IMG/VR virus record: IMGVR_UViG_3300042549_003323
Location: 1-26,042 of that record
Length of the DNA: 26,042 bases
Strand: one strand, 5' to 3'
Source: a virus
In this document: positions 1 through 6,408 of the stretch, one piece after another
Layout of the letters: the number at the start of each line of letters is the position of its first letter
Numbering within the stretch: the stretch's first letter is position 1
The notes under the pieces: generated by a model
What the model was told of the DNA's origin: nothing
Database searches by the model: none
Seen by the model: the letters and a program-made list of their open reading frames with translations, nothing else
Made by a program: the position numbers and the translations under genes

Positions 1-1147
1 TCATTGCATCTAAGCAGTGATTCCATTTATCTATTGGCGTCTCGCTCTTCTTTTCAAGCCAACAATAGTTGTTTAATTCCTTTATCAAATTTACGGAATT
101 TTCTTCAATAATCAAGTCATAATCTTGAATTAAACTTATCCCATATTTAACTGAATCTGCACCTTTTATTGTCGCTACTATATTTAAACCTCTTGCTTTA
201 AGTTCTGCTATCAATCTAGGCTCTGAATTGTCCCCTACTATTAGATCTCTACCCGCAAATTGTTGGTTTAATTGTGCAAGTTCACTTGTTGTTAAACCTT
301 GCTTATGTATGTGTTCTTTAATATATATCTTTTTGTTTGTCCTATCAATTGACGTTTCAATTAATGTCGATGGATCGTTACTGAATCCATAATCTTGCCC
401 GAACACCGAACCATTATCTTTGTTGAATTCTCCTATCTTCCAATTGGTAAAGATAACACCCTCTGCTTTTTCCAACCATCCACCTAATATAGTGTGTTTA
501 TACTTATCAGGTCTACGTTCTTTTATCGTTTGTATTTGATTTAAGAATGATTCAGATAAGTTGTTATAATTATCTAGGTATGTCGTATGAATGTATGTAG
601 TATCTCCCTTAATTATATTACTACCGGCTTCAACTCCTTTTGCTTCAAAGAACTTTTGGTAAATAAAATGTTCCTTAGTTGCTGGATTAAGTATAAGTAT
701 TACCCTGTTTTGTTTGTCTTTAGAACGTATCGAATAATCTATCTTATCAAATGTATCTTCATCAGTTAGCTCTTCTGCTTCATCTAATATCCATGTCGTA
801 ACTCCAGCCAAAGATTTAAGGTTTGCCGTTTGAGTTCCTGAGCTTGTCTTTATACCTTTAAATAATATCTTACTCCCTGTCCTTAGGTTTATAATCTCGT
901 CCTTTGTTATATGAAAATCGGAGTGCTTATCTAGTACATCAATCTTATCAATAAACTCAGGAATAATAGAAACGTGAGCAGAAGTAAGTGTATATCTTGT
1001 AAATAGAATGGTATGCCCACTTTCATATGTAAGTAATAGAAGTAACAAGTTAATGCTGTAAGACTTACCACTACCCCTCCCACCAGTAATAATAAAATAT
1101 CTGCTATCACTTCCAAATGATTTATATTTAGGATTCAGTATTACCAA
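1..1147 (-). CDS. terL: Terminase large subunit (3' end cut by window edge)
   Basis: This is the DNA-packaging motor: an ATPase that pumps DNA into the prohead plus a nuclease that cuts the concatemer. About 382 codons are open to the window edge. Walker A GGRGSGKS lies at residues 22-29 and Walker B ILDEAEE has D122/E123. The C-terminal RuvC-like nuclease has acidic residues at D252 (GQDYG), D306 (GDNSE) and D380 (NHCLDAM), the last a few residues before the cut. No ATG is available. A stop lies just upstream, and I chose the TTG at 1147, which gives an N-terminus typical of Terminase_3 proteins (a short NPKYK-like lead, then YFIITGG). It overlaps the terS 3' end by 20 bases. ATA or GTA starts a codon or two later are possible. 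The family assignment is firm; only the start and the missing last residues are uncertain. Confidence 0.95.
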   Translation of the reverse strand, partial: MVILNPKYKSFGSDSRYFIITGGRGSGKSYSINLLLLLLTYESGHTILFTRYTLTSAHVSIIPEFIDKIDVLDKHSDFHITKDEIINLRTGSKILFKGIKTSSGTQTANLKSLAGVTTWILDEAEELTDEDTFDKIDYSIRSKDKQNRVILILNPATKEHFIYQKFFEAKGVEAGSNIIKGDTTYIHTTYLDNYNNLSESFLNQIQTIKERRPDKYKHTILGGWLEKAEGVIFTNWKIGEFNKDNGSVFGQDYGFSNDPSTLIETSIDRTNKKIYIKEHIHKQGLTTSELAQLNQQFAGRDLIVGDNSEPRLIAELKARGLNIVATIKGADSVKYGISLIQDYDLIIEENSVNLIKELNNYCWLEKKSETPIDKWNHCLDAM

Positions 1148-1406
1148 AGTTAATCAAATCTTTTAGTGTTGTTGTATTAATTGTAACATCTGACTCAACT
1201 CTTTCTTTAGGTTTACCACAACCATACTCAATTAGTATCTTAGCACTAGCAATCCTATCAACAGGACGTTTTGTCTCGTCAATCATTATTTCTGCAATCA
1301 CTCTGAAAGCATCTTCTACATGTGGAGCAGCTAGGTTAAATCCTTTAATCTCTGTTGCTAAAGATTTACGACCAGCTCCCTCTCTTTTACCTCCTGTACC
1401 CGCCAT
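1128..1406 (-). CDS. terS: Terminase small subunit
   Basis: This is a 92-residue protein whose N-terminus GKREGAGRKS is typical of small terminase subunits and related phage DNA-binding proteins. The middle (residues 28-60) looks helical and includes the RPVDRIASAKILIEYGCGKP stretch seen in this family. The small subunit recognises the packaging site and recruits the large subunit, and its position directly upstream of and overlapping terL supports the call. The start is an ATG at 1406. A 78-base gap separates it from the preceding gene and contains only a weak inverted repeat (TTCAGG 1428-1433 / CCTGAA 1455-1460). Confidence 0.85.
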   Translation of the reverse strand: MAGTGGKREGAGRKSLATEIKGFNLAAPHVEDAFRVIAEIMIDETKRPVDRIASAKILIEYGCGKPKERVESDVTINTTTLKDLINFGNTES

Positions 1407-1484
1407 TGATTTCTATTGATTAGTCAATTCAGGCAAACTACAAAAAAGAATCTACCTGAATATATTACTTGTATTATATCGTTA

Positions 1485-1841
1485 TTAATATGCGTCATAT
1501 ATTCGTTTCAAATCATTATACTGATCTCTCAAACAAGAAGCACATGCTGTATATTGCAAGTTCCCTGTTTGGAATACTCTGTTATGAGTTCTTTGCATCA
1601 ACATAGAATCTACTAAGGATGTTTCTGCTTTCTTTAACCCTCCTTCGTTAAGCCAAAGATACTCATCTTCATTTAGGCAAAGTGGTTTTTTTCTATAGGA
1701 CCAAAGTTCGTTTAGTTTTGCTTTACGTTCATCACATCCACAATCTTCACCTAATATAAACTTTGCTACCTTATCTATTCCTGTTGCTTGGAGTACGTTC
1801 TCAATTGTATCTCCTAGTCCTGTTGCTTTTCTTTTAGCCAT
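1485..1841 (-). CDS. Conserved phage protein with paired cysteines, between sigma factor and terS
   Basis: This 118-residue protein has an N-terminal segment with GLGDTIENV and TGIDKV, then CGC at residues 34-36 followed by DERKAKLNELW, and ends with CASC at 100-103 and DQYNDL. I recall similar GDTI...CGCdkRKekLN proteins from other Bacteroidota phages, but no function is known to me. The two cysteine pairs (34/36 and 100/103) could form one zinc site; that is inference. It overlaps the end of the sigma-factor gene by 28 bases, so the two are probably translationally coupled. Sitting just before terS, it may serve in packaging or late regulation. Confidence 0.7.
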   Translation of the reverse strand: MAKRKATGLGDTIENVLQATGIDKVAKFILGEDCGCDERKAKLNELWSYRKKPLCLNEDEYLWLNEGGLKKAETSLVDSMLMQRTHNRVFQTGNLQYTACASCLRDQYNDLKRIYDAY

Positions 1842-2338
1842 TCGTAATCTTCGTTTAAGTAATCTTGATAGTCTTCACTAAGTAAACTCCTTAAGTGCTT
1901 TTTTGTTCTATTGGTCGTGTAGAATATACAAGATAGACTGATTCCTGTCTCTTTAGATAGTTCTCGCATTGACTTGCCACTTGTCACGTATAGTTCGAAT
2001 AGCATCTTGTCAAACCAATCTACATTATTAAGTTCGTCTCTAACGCGTTTATTTAGTTCTCCGTAAGCAATTATGCTTTCGGTCTCGCAAACGGCCTCAG
2101 AAACGGTCTTATCTAGTTCAAACGTGGTTGGCTCTTTCTTTAGGAAGTCAAAGTAAATATTTCTCAAAGTAATCCATACAAACGATGTCGAAATCTTTTG
2201 ATCTGGTTTGATGTATTTATCTAATCGAAGATACATTTCCTGTACTATGTCTTCTGCCTCCGTTTTACAGCCAAAAGAGCGGACAATATTAGTCCACTCT
2301 CTATGTTTCTTTGCTATCTCTGCTATTTGAGGATTCAT
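1814..2338 (-). CDS. Phage RNA polymerase sigma factor (sigma-70/ECF-like)
   Basis: This 174-residue protein probably redirects host RNA polymerase to phage promoters. Residues 24-70 resemble sigma region 2, with the acidic EAEDIVQEMYLRLDKY helix followed by an aromatic stretch (TSFVWITLRNIYFDFLKK). Residues 108-150 resemble region 4, with a helix-turn-helix read as SMRELSKETGISLSCIFY and then basic residues. The frame can be extended seven codons to a TTG at 2359, but the ATG at 2338 forms a TAATG junction with the stop of the upstream gene and is the better start. Its place just before terS-terL suggests control of late genes. The C-terminal tail is acidic. Confidence 0.8.
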   Translation of the reverse strand: MNPQIAEIAKKHREWTNIVRSFGCKTEAEDIVQEMYLRLDKYIKPDQKISTSFVWITLRNIYFDFLKKEPTTFELDKTVSEAVCETESIIAYGELNKRVRDELNNVDWFDKMLFELYVTSGKSMRELSKETGISLSCIFYTTNRTKKHLRSLLSEDYQDYLNEDYEWLKEKQQD

Positions 2339-2604
2339 TATGCTTTGTTTATTTTCCAAGCAGAAATGTTATTGAACTTTCTTCCATCTGCTGTAGTGAA
2401 TACTCTTGAATTGAACTCTACATTAACGATGTCATCTAGTAAATTAAACTTAAAGAAGTTTTCTACCTTTGTGTCTCCGTATATATCAAACAGCAATGTG
2501 TTTGGGTATTCACCTTGTAATTCGGTAACTTCGAATGTCACTCTGTTTTCTTTTCCTGAATTCTGAACTTCACCAATCCAAGTAATCTTTCCGTTGTATA
2601 TCAT
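2338..2604 (-). CDS. DUF3127 OB-fold protein, probable ssDNA-binding
   Basis: This 88-residue protein matches the DUF3127 pattern: a GKITWIGEVQ strand, then RVTFEVTE, YPNTLLFDIYGDT, a hydrophobic segment with VNVEFNSR, and the closing FNNISAWKI. DUF3127 proteins are predicted OB-folds, common in Bacteroidota and their phages, and are thought to bind single-stranded DNA. The gene's stop and the ATG of the sigma factor share TAATG. The ATG at 2604 starts ten bases after the homing-endonuclease stop. Confidence 0.8.
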   Translation of the reverse strand: MIYNGKITWIGEVQNSGKENRVTFEVTELQGEYPNTLLFDIYGDTKVENFFKFNLLDDIVNVEFNSRVFTTADGRKFNNISAWKINKA

Positions 2605-2614
2605 ATTTAATTTT

Positions 2615-3094
2615 TTAATTGCTTAAAGATAGTAATTTATTTTGATACGCAACATGTGCATCATATTCTTTTTCAAAATATCCTAAACAAATATCTTTTC
2701 CGTTTATCATTATTCTTGACCTCCAATTACCTGTGCGTTTATTCCAGCTCACACCTTTATATTTACTTGAATATTTACCTTGAGTTTTATAAGAGTTAAA
2801 TCTATTTGTAACTATTTGTAGATTATCTAATTTATTATTTGTTTTATTAGAGTCGATATGATCTACAACCAAATCATGACCGCATGGAGTATGATTTAAG
2901 AAAGTCATTGCTATCAATTGATGAACTCTTTGTGGCTTTCTTTTTTTATTTTTAGTTAAAGAAACTTGAAGGTATCCTTTATTTTCATGCGACTTTAATA
3001 TAACTTCATTTGCATATATTATACTCTTTACATTTCCTAAATTACTAACTTGATACAACCCTTCGTATCCAACTATATCTTTAAATATTTCCAT
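2615..3094 (-). CDS. NUMOD4-HNH-AP2 homing endonuclease
   Basis: This 159-residue free-standing homing endonuclease has three parts. NUMOD4 spans residues 1-30 (GYEGLYQVSNLGNVKS). The HNH_3 nuclease core spans about 55-97, with DHID at 78-81 and NNKLDNLQIVT after it. An AP2-type DNA-binding domain spans 110-155 (KYKGVSW, then GNWRSRI and LGYF). Such enzymes cut intron- or gene-less alleles and spread their own gene by repair. It lies in a 15-base/10-base gap pattern between the MazG-like gene and DUF3127, without the overlaps that join most other genes here, which fits a later insertion. All catalytic His/Asn positions I can see are intact. Confidence 0.9.
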   Translation of the reverse strand: MEIFKDIVGYEGLYQVSNLGNVKSIIYANEVILKSHENKGYLQVSLTKNKKRKPQRVHQLIAMTFLNHTPCGHDLVVDHIDSNKTNNKLDNLQIVTNRFNSYKTQGKYSSKYKGVSWNKRTGNWRSRIMINGKDICLGYFEKEYDAHVAYQNKLLSLSN

Positions 3095-3109
3095 GTTTAA
3101 ATATAAGCA

Positions 3110-3445
3110 TTATTTATTTAACTGCGATGCAATTTCTTTTAATTTTTCAATATAAAGTGTTGCGTCCATTAATTCTTCCTGTAGATGCTGCAGAAAGTCA
3201 TCCGTATTGTTTGCATCTAGTGTTGTTCCATACTTTGCTATACCTATTTCTGACCTTGTTTTGTATGCTTCGATAACCTTTGCTACAATAGCATCTTTTG
3301 GCGTGAAGTAGTCTTTGCTAAGTTGAAATAAATCGTCTCGCATTACAGCATTCTCATGATTTAATTGTCTTATCTTTTCAAACAATTGACTTGTTAACAG
3401 CTGCTCCATCATCAATGAGTGCTTTAACTCTTCTTTCTTTGTCAT
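3110..3445 (-). CDS. MazG-like all-alpha phage protein (putative NTP pyrophosphohydrolase)
   Basis: This 111-residue protein has a helical first half, then residues 62-105 show RSEIGIAKYG, a conserved W/F position, and the EELMDATLYIEKL helix with E90, E91 and D94. That pattern (KYG followed by EExxDA...Y) resembles the phage proteins allied to the MazG/all-alpha NTP pyrophosphohydrolases, which clean or tune nucleotide pools. The full set of MazG acidic motifs is not visible, so catalytic activity is uncertain. Its start overlaps the RlpA-like stop by four bases (ATGA). Confidence 0.5.
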   Translation of the reverse strand: MTKKEELKHSLMMEQLLTSQLFEKIRQLNHENAVMRDDLFQLSKDYFTPKDAIVAKVIEAYKTRSEIGIAKYGTTLDANNTDDFLQHLQEELMDATLYIEKLKEIASQLNK

Positions 3446-3759
3446 ATTTTCTTTATTTTAATATTTATTACTCCTTTATCTAATTCAGCTATTTTACTAA
3501 ACGCTTTCTTTGATAGGTCTAATGTTACTTTACGGAATGATCCTGTATCTGTAACTTTAACTATCACACTCTTTCCGTTATCTACGTTGGTTACTTTTAA
3601 CTTCGTTCCTAGCTTATGCGTATTACTAGCGCAAGTCAACTTATTCATATCATAGATTGCTCCTGAACGCATAACTTTACCATTGAATGTATCACTATAG
3701 TAAGTAGCCTTAAAACTTGTTAGAACGCACCAAACACACATTGCAATTATTATTTTCAT
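3442..3759 (-). CDS. RlpA-like double-psi beta-barrel secreted protein
   Basis: This 105-residue protein has an N-terminal hydrophobic signal-like segment (1-17, MKIIIAMCVWCVL) followed by a compact RlpA/barwin-type barrel. The visible family landmarks are ATYYSD, the RSGAIYDMNKLTCAS segment (the T-sG-e.yd...tAA region), LGTKLKVTN, VIVKVTDTGSF and LDLSKKAF. RlpA proteins act on or bind peptidoglycan; bacterial RlpA is a lytic transglycosylase that targets naked glycan strands. The aspartate in VTDTG is retained. It lies among replication and recombination genes rather than in the lysis module. The start is one base from the stop of the upstream gene, and the stop overlaps the next gene by four bases. 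Confidence 0.75.
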   Translation of the reverse strand: MKIIIAMCVWCVLTSFKATYYSDTFNGKVMRSGAIYDMNKLTCASNTHKLGTKLKVTNVDNGKSVIVKVTDTGSFRKVTLDLSKKAFSKIAELDKGVINIKIKKI

Positions 3760-4112
3760 TAGTCTAATATTTTAATTCGTTTCATTTGACTATAACCAAC
3801 ATCACCTCTTGTTATGTATTGAAATTCGTATTTCGGCTTATAATTAACAAATTCTCTTACAATCCAATCATGATTGTTTGAATCTCTAACCAAACACAAC
3901 TCACCAACTTCAGGAAGTTTAATAGGTCTTTCTTGACTGAATCCTTGTAACGTGTATTCTGTGAATGATAGTGTTTTAAGGTCTTTTTTTGCATAACTAA
4001 CAGTATATTCACTAAACCTAACTATAATTGGACATCTTGAATCAAATATAAATCCCCACCCATATTTGAAGTCAAAAACTTTATCTTCTAATTTAAAAAT
4101 CTCTTTTTTCAT
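3759..4112 (-). CDS. Conserved hypothetical protein (SFTEYTL / GFSQERP family)
   Basis: This 117-residue protein belongs to a family I recognise from Bacteroidota mobile DNA by its KYGWG segment near residues 17-21, the central LSFTEYTLQGFSQERP block, and a C-terminal half with VRDSNNHDWIVREF. The first part could form a small SH3/KOW-like barrel and the second a WxxR-type repeat, but no function is established to my knowledge. It overlaps the upstream 77-residue gene by four bases (ATGA) and abuts the RlpA-like gene. Confidence 0.7.
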   Translation of the reverse strand: MKKEIFKLEDKVFDFKYGWGFIFDSRCPIIVRFSEYTVSYAKKDLKTLSFTEYTLQGFSQERPIKLPEVGELCLVRDSNNHDWIVREFVNYKPKYEFQYITRGDVGYSQMKRIKILD

Positions 4113-4342
4113 AATCCTTTTATTTTATCAATTTGTTTGTGAACGTTTTTACAAATGTAAATATAATTGTCACTTTGTTTTACATTCATTACACTTGTTA
4201 GCTCTTCCACGTTCGCTTCGATTAACTTCATTTGTTCTTTATTCCTTTCAACAAAAATATTGTCTTCGGGAAGTTGCTCTAGTATCTCTAACATAATTTG
4301 CTGTAAAATTAATACTTGAGTTGCTGATTTAATTATATTCAT
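4109..4342 (-). CDS. Small helical hypothetical protein
   Basis: This 77-residue protein has no recognised domain. It appears almost wholly helical, with heptad-like hydrophobic spacing in the first 50 residues (ILQQIMLEILEQL, then EQMKLIEANVEEL), which suggests a coiled coil. Four-base ATGA overlaps with the genes on both sides place it firmly in the operon. A TACATTTG sequence that fits the host -7 box occurs inside the gene at 4152-4159 but probably just encodes residues. Confidence 0.6.
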   Translation of the reverse strand: MNIIKSATQVLILQQIMLEILEQLPEDNIFVERNKEQMKLIEANVEELTSVMNVKQSDNYIYICKNVHKQIDKIKGL

Positions 4343-4476
4343 TTTGTTATTTTTATAAAATTTTCTTTAAAAGATTCAAGGCTTAAAACTATGTCAAGTC
4401 CTTTTTGTGGTCGTACACGAATAAAACCGTTACCCATTAATAATAGGGTAACGATTGAATTATCTCTTTTATCCAA
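4339..4476 (-). CDS. Small hypothetical protein, 45 residues (TTG start) or 32 residues (ATG)
   Basis: This small frame fills the gap between the exonuclease gene and the 77-residue gene. Its TTG start at 4476 overlaps the exonuclease stop, and its TGA overlaps the next ATG in an ATGA junction, so it is coupled at both ends. The protein begins LDKRDNSIVTLLLMGNG and ends FKENFIKITK. An internal ATG at 4437 would give 32 residues. That ATG lies in the 3' arm of a perfect 8-bp hairpin (4428-4453). No domain is recognised. The coupled ends are the main support. Confidence 0.5.
   Translation of the reverse strand: MDKRDNSIVTLLLMGNGFIRVRPQKGLDIVLSLESFKENFIKITK
4428..4453 (-). promoter_or_regulatory. 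Hairpin burying an ATG (possible translational control)
   Basis: A perfect 8-bp inverted repeat (CGTTACCC 4428-4435, GGGTAACG 4446-4453) encloses a 10-base loop. On the minus-strand transcript the 3' arm contains ATGGG, so the possible internal start codon at 4437 would be base-paired. No T-run follows on the minus strand, so this is not a terminator. Confidence 0.4.
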
Positions 4477-5101
4477 GTAATAATTTGATTTTTGCATCAT
4501 AATCTTTTAAAAATATTTTACAGTTATTTACTTTGTTTTGCATTTGCTCAATCATAGATGGATCATATTCCAAGTCAAAACTGTAAAAGCGTTCGTTGAT
4601 TGGCATGTGACTATAGAATATATCGTTACCATAGTTAGCTTCTGCAGGTGTATCTAGTAATACATAGACTAACTTTGCTTTCTTTACACCTGTTAAGTGC
4701 ATATACACTTGTAATTGTGCTTCGTAGTCTTTATTGATTGGTGAAGTAATAGCATCTAAGAAAGTAACGTAATCCCATGAGCATTTAGTATCTATTACAA
4801 ATTCATCTGTGATAACATCTGGTGTACCTTGGAAGTGTTCATCGTTGAAATGTACTATATTCTTTTCAAGTATACCTAATCCAAATCTCTCTGCACAAAT
4901 ATCAATAGCTTCATCTTCGCACATATTACCTTTACGGAAGTATTTAGAATCTATTTCATCACGTACTCCTGACTTTTGTTCTGCGTACCATTTTTTTAGG
5001 TAAGTAATCATTGACGCACCTAACTTTAAATCGTCTTTGCCGTTTGTTAAAAGCAATCCGCCTTGTGATGCTCTATGCCTGTATATCTTATTTTCCATCA
5101 T
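4469..5101 (-). CDS. PD-(D/E)XK exonuclease (lambda-exo/YqaJ/RecB-like)
   Basis: This 210-residue recombination nuclease shows the PD-(D/E)XK core: an acidic helix with E62/E64 (CEDEAID), GTPD with D95, a short hydrophobic strand ending IDTK (D104, K106), and the AQLQVYMHLTG helix (about 128-138) that holds the conserved Q and Y of the YqaJ/RecB-type fold. Such enzymes resect double-stranded DNA ends to make single strands for annealing. The 173-residue gene immediately upstream is its likely partner. The ATG at 5101 overlaps that gene by 14 bases; a second ATG follows at once. Length is normal for the family. Confidence 0.85.
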   Translation of the reverse strand: MMENKIYRHRASQGGLLLTNGKDDLKLGASMITYLKKWYAEQKSGVRDEIDSKYFRKGNMCEDEAIDICAERFGLGILEKNIVHFNDEHFQGTPDVITDEFVIDTKCSWDYVTFLDAITSPINKDYEAQLQVYMHLTGVKKAKLVYVLLDTPAEANYGNDIFYSHMPINERFYSFDLEYDPSMIEQMQNKVNNCKIFLKDYDAKIKLLLG

Positions 5102-5609
5102 TTAATAATTTAGCTACCGCTTCAGATACGTTATACTTCGTTTTAACTTGCTCAATAGTGTAATTACCACCTTGTAATGCTTTCTTAACTGCATCAAAGT
5201 TTGGTGTGTTAGGTTGTAATTCAGGAAGTAATTTAAATCCTTTAACTCTTATACCGCCAACTACTTTACCCATCATTCTAATTGTCTCATCAAATTGTAA
5301 CTCTACTTTAGTTCCAATCCAGTTACCTATATTACGTGAATCCAAAAGTGATAATCCTTTCTCTAGTACCAAGTTGTTAGCTATCATTTTACGATTAGAA
5401 CTATTACAAACCATGTCCATTACATCCTCTTCAAACTCCAGGAAGTAACCATCCGTTTTGTTACCACTTACATCTACACCTTTTGAGTAATATGCATCTT
5501 TGATTGTAAGTATGCAATTACCTTTCTCTGCTGTAATTATTGCAACATCTACTCCAGCAAGATGGGTGTGTTTACGATATTTCATTGCGTCTATATTATG
5601 CTCTTTCAT
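5088..5609 (-). CDS. Putative recombination partner / ssDNA-binding protein
   Basis: This is a 173-residue protein of a conserved phage type that I recall lying next to exonucleases, but I cannot name the family. The visible features are a YRKHTHLAGVDV start region, alternating beta-like strands (CILTIKDAYY, YFLEFEEDV), a LDSRNIGNWIGTKVELQFD segment, and a C-terminal helical tail (QVKTKYNVSEAVAKLL). The beta-rich body could be an OB-fold, which would fit ssDNA binding or annealing; that is inference from context. The ATG at 5609 overlaps the upstream gene by 14 bases, while an ATG at 5585 begins 11 bases after that gene's stop and is equally likely. Confidence 0.6.
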   Translation of the reverse strand: MKEHNIDAMKYRKHTHLAGVDVAIITAEKGNCILTIKDAYYSKGVDVSGNKTDGYFLEFEEDVMDMVCNSSNRKMIANNLVLEKGLSLLDSRNIGNWIGTKVELQFDETIRMMGKVVGGIRVKGFKLLPELQPNTPNFDAVKKALQGGNYTIEQVKTKYNVSEAVAKLLNDGK

Positions 5610-5802
5610 TGTCTTTGTTTTTAAGTATTATTTCTATTAAATCTGGTTCGCTGAATTCCCACATTAAGTATTGCAATAAATCCATTGCTAGTGATACTTG
5701 TTGTGGTTTGGTGTTTACTTCTTCACCTAAGATGTAACCTAGTCTTTTAATTATTTTTAGGTTAATTTCATGCTTATCCGTTAAATCTGCTACTATTTTC
5801 AT
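5596..5802 (-). CDS. Small hypothetical protein
   Basis: This 68-residue protein is mostly helical, with the segments INLKIIKRLGYIL, VSLAMDLLQYLMW and DLIEIILKNK. It is not recognised. It is joined to the upstream 75-residue gene by a four-base ATGA overlap and overlaps the next gene's first ATG by 14 bases, so it is part of the recombination operon. Confidence 0.55.
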   Translation of the reverse strand: MKIVADLTDKHEINLKIIKRLGYILGEEVNTKPQQVSLAMDLLQYLMWEFSEPDLIEIILKNKDNERA

Positions 5803-6026
5803 AATTTAACTAGTTTTAAAACGTTTAATTTTTCTTGTATCATTGTAGTTAAGCTAGGGTATTTATCTAATGCATTCGTGTACATTAACTCTAATGACTT
5901 TATAGTCTCTACTAACTCATCGTACTTCTTAGCTTTTGCTTCAATGCTTTCTTTTACTAATTCACATTCTCCTGTTGCATAATTAGTCTTAAACTTTGCT
6001 TTTAAATAGGGGCTTGGGTAACTCAT
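5799..6026 (-). CDS. Small hypothetical protein, first gene after the conserved promoter element
   Basis: This 75-residue protein has a short Pro/Lys-rich N-terminus (MSYPSPYLKAKF) followed by a long helical, coiled-coil-like stretch (AKKYDELVETIKSLELMY). It is not recognised. It is the first gene downstream of the conserved promoter element at 6055-6090: the TATATTTG box ends about 28 bases before this ATG. It therefore probably leads the recombination operon. Confidence 0.55.
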   Translation of the reverse strand: MSYPSPYLKAKFKTNYATGECELVKESIEAKAKKYDELVETIKSLELMYTNALDKYPSLTTMIQEKLNVLKLVKL

Positions 6027-6054
6027 AATTCAAATATTAAATTGTTTATATATG

Positions 6055-6090
6055 CAAATATAACACGTTTATTATAATATTATATCATTT
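6055..6090 (-). promoter_or_regulatory. Conserved promoter/operator element, copy A
   Basis: On the minus strand this ends in TATATTTG (6055-6062), a full match to the Bacteroidota -7 box TAnnTTTG, about 28 bases before the ATG at 6026. The whole 36-base segment is 31/36 identical to 17053-17088, including an uninterrupted ATATTATAATAAA core. The usual -33 TTG is not apparent, so a phage sigma factor or an activator may be involved. Confidence 0.6.
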
Positions 6091-6408
6091 CTATAATATA
6101 TTTTCAATTATTTTCATTATTGCATCATAACTTTCTATTTCTGAATCAATTATATTACCATAAGTTATACCTTTAGATTTTTGTAAACAGATTGCAGATG
6201 TCTTTTGTTGGTTTAATTCGTCAATTCTAAACTTTTGTAATGGCTTTAAAGTATCCTTTATTTCCTTTGATTCTATAAATATTGATACTCCATTCTTAAT
6301 GCATATTAAATCGGTAATACCATTCTTATTTGTTTTGATTAGATTGATAACATACCATCCATTTTTCTCAAATGTGGTTTTAATTTTCGTTTGGAATGCA
6401 CTTGCCAT
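6091..6408 (-). CDS. VRR-NUC family nuclease
   Basis: This 105-residue small nuclease of the VRR-NUC branch of the PD-(D/E)XK superfamily has GITDLI with D33 and then FIESKE with E46 and K48, followed by the family's LKPLQKFRIDELNQ segment (Q58 region). VRR-NUC proteins in phages usually sit beside an SNF2-like helicase, as here: the helicase stop and this ATG share TAATG at 6408. The pair probably acts on branched or damaged DNA during replication. The length is typical for phage VRR-NUC proteins, and the catalytic residues are present. Confidence 0.85.
   Translation of the reverse strand: MASAFQTKIKTTFEKNGWYVINLIKTNKNGITDLICIKNGVSIFIESKEIKDTLKPLQKFRIDELNQQKTSAICLQKSKGITYGNIIDSEIESYDAIMKIIENIL

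Noticed and set aside
931-1116. A 61-codon minus-strand frame that looks like a membrane protein
   Set aside because: It is out of frame within terL, whose Walker A lies in the same stretch; hydrophobicity comes from the codon composition.
1428-1460. Inverted repeat TTCAGG/CCTGAA before terS as a packaging site or operator
   Set aside because: Six-base arms with a 21-base spacer are easily found by chance; no further support.
4152-4159. TACATTTG as a promoter
   Set aside because: It fits TAnnTTTG but lies in a coding region within an operon joined by overlaps on both sides; no -33 element is seen.
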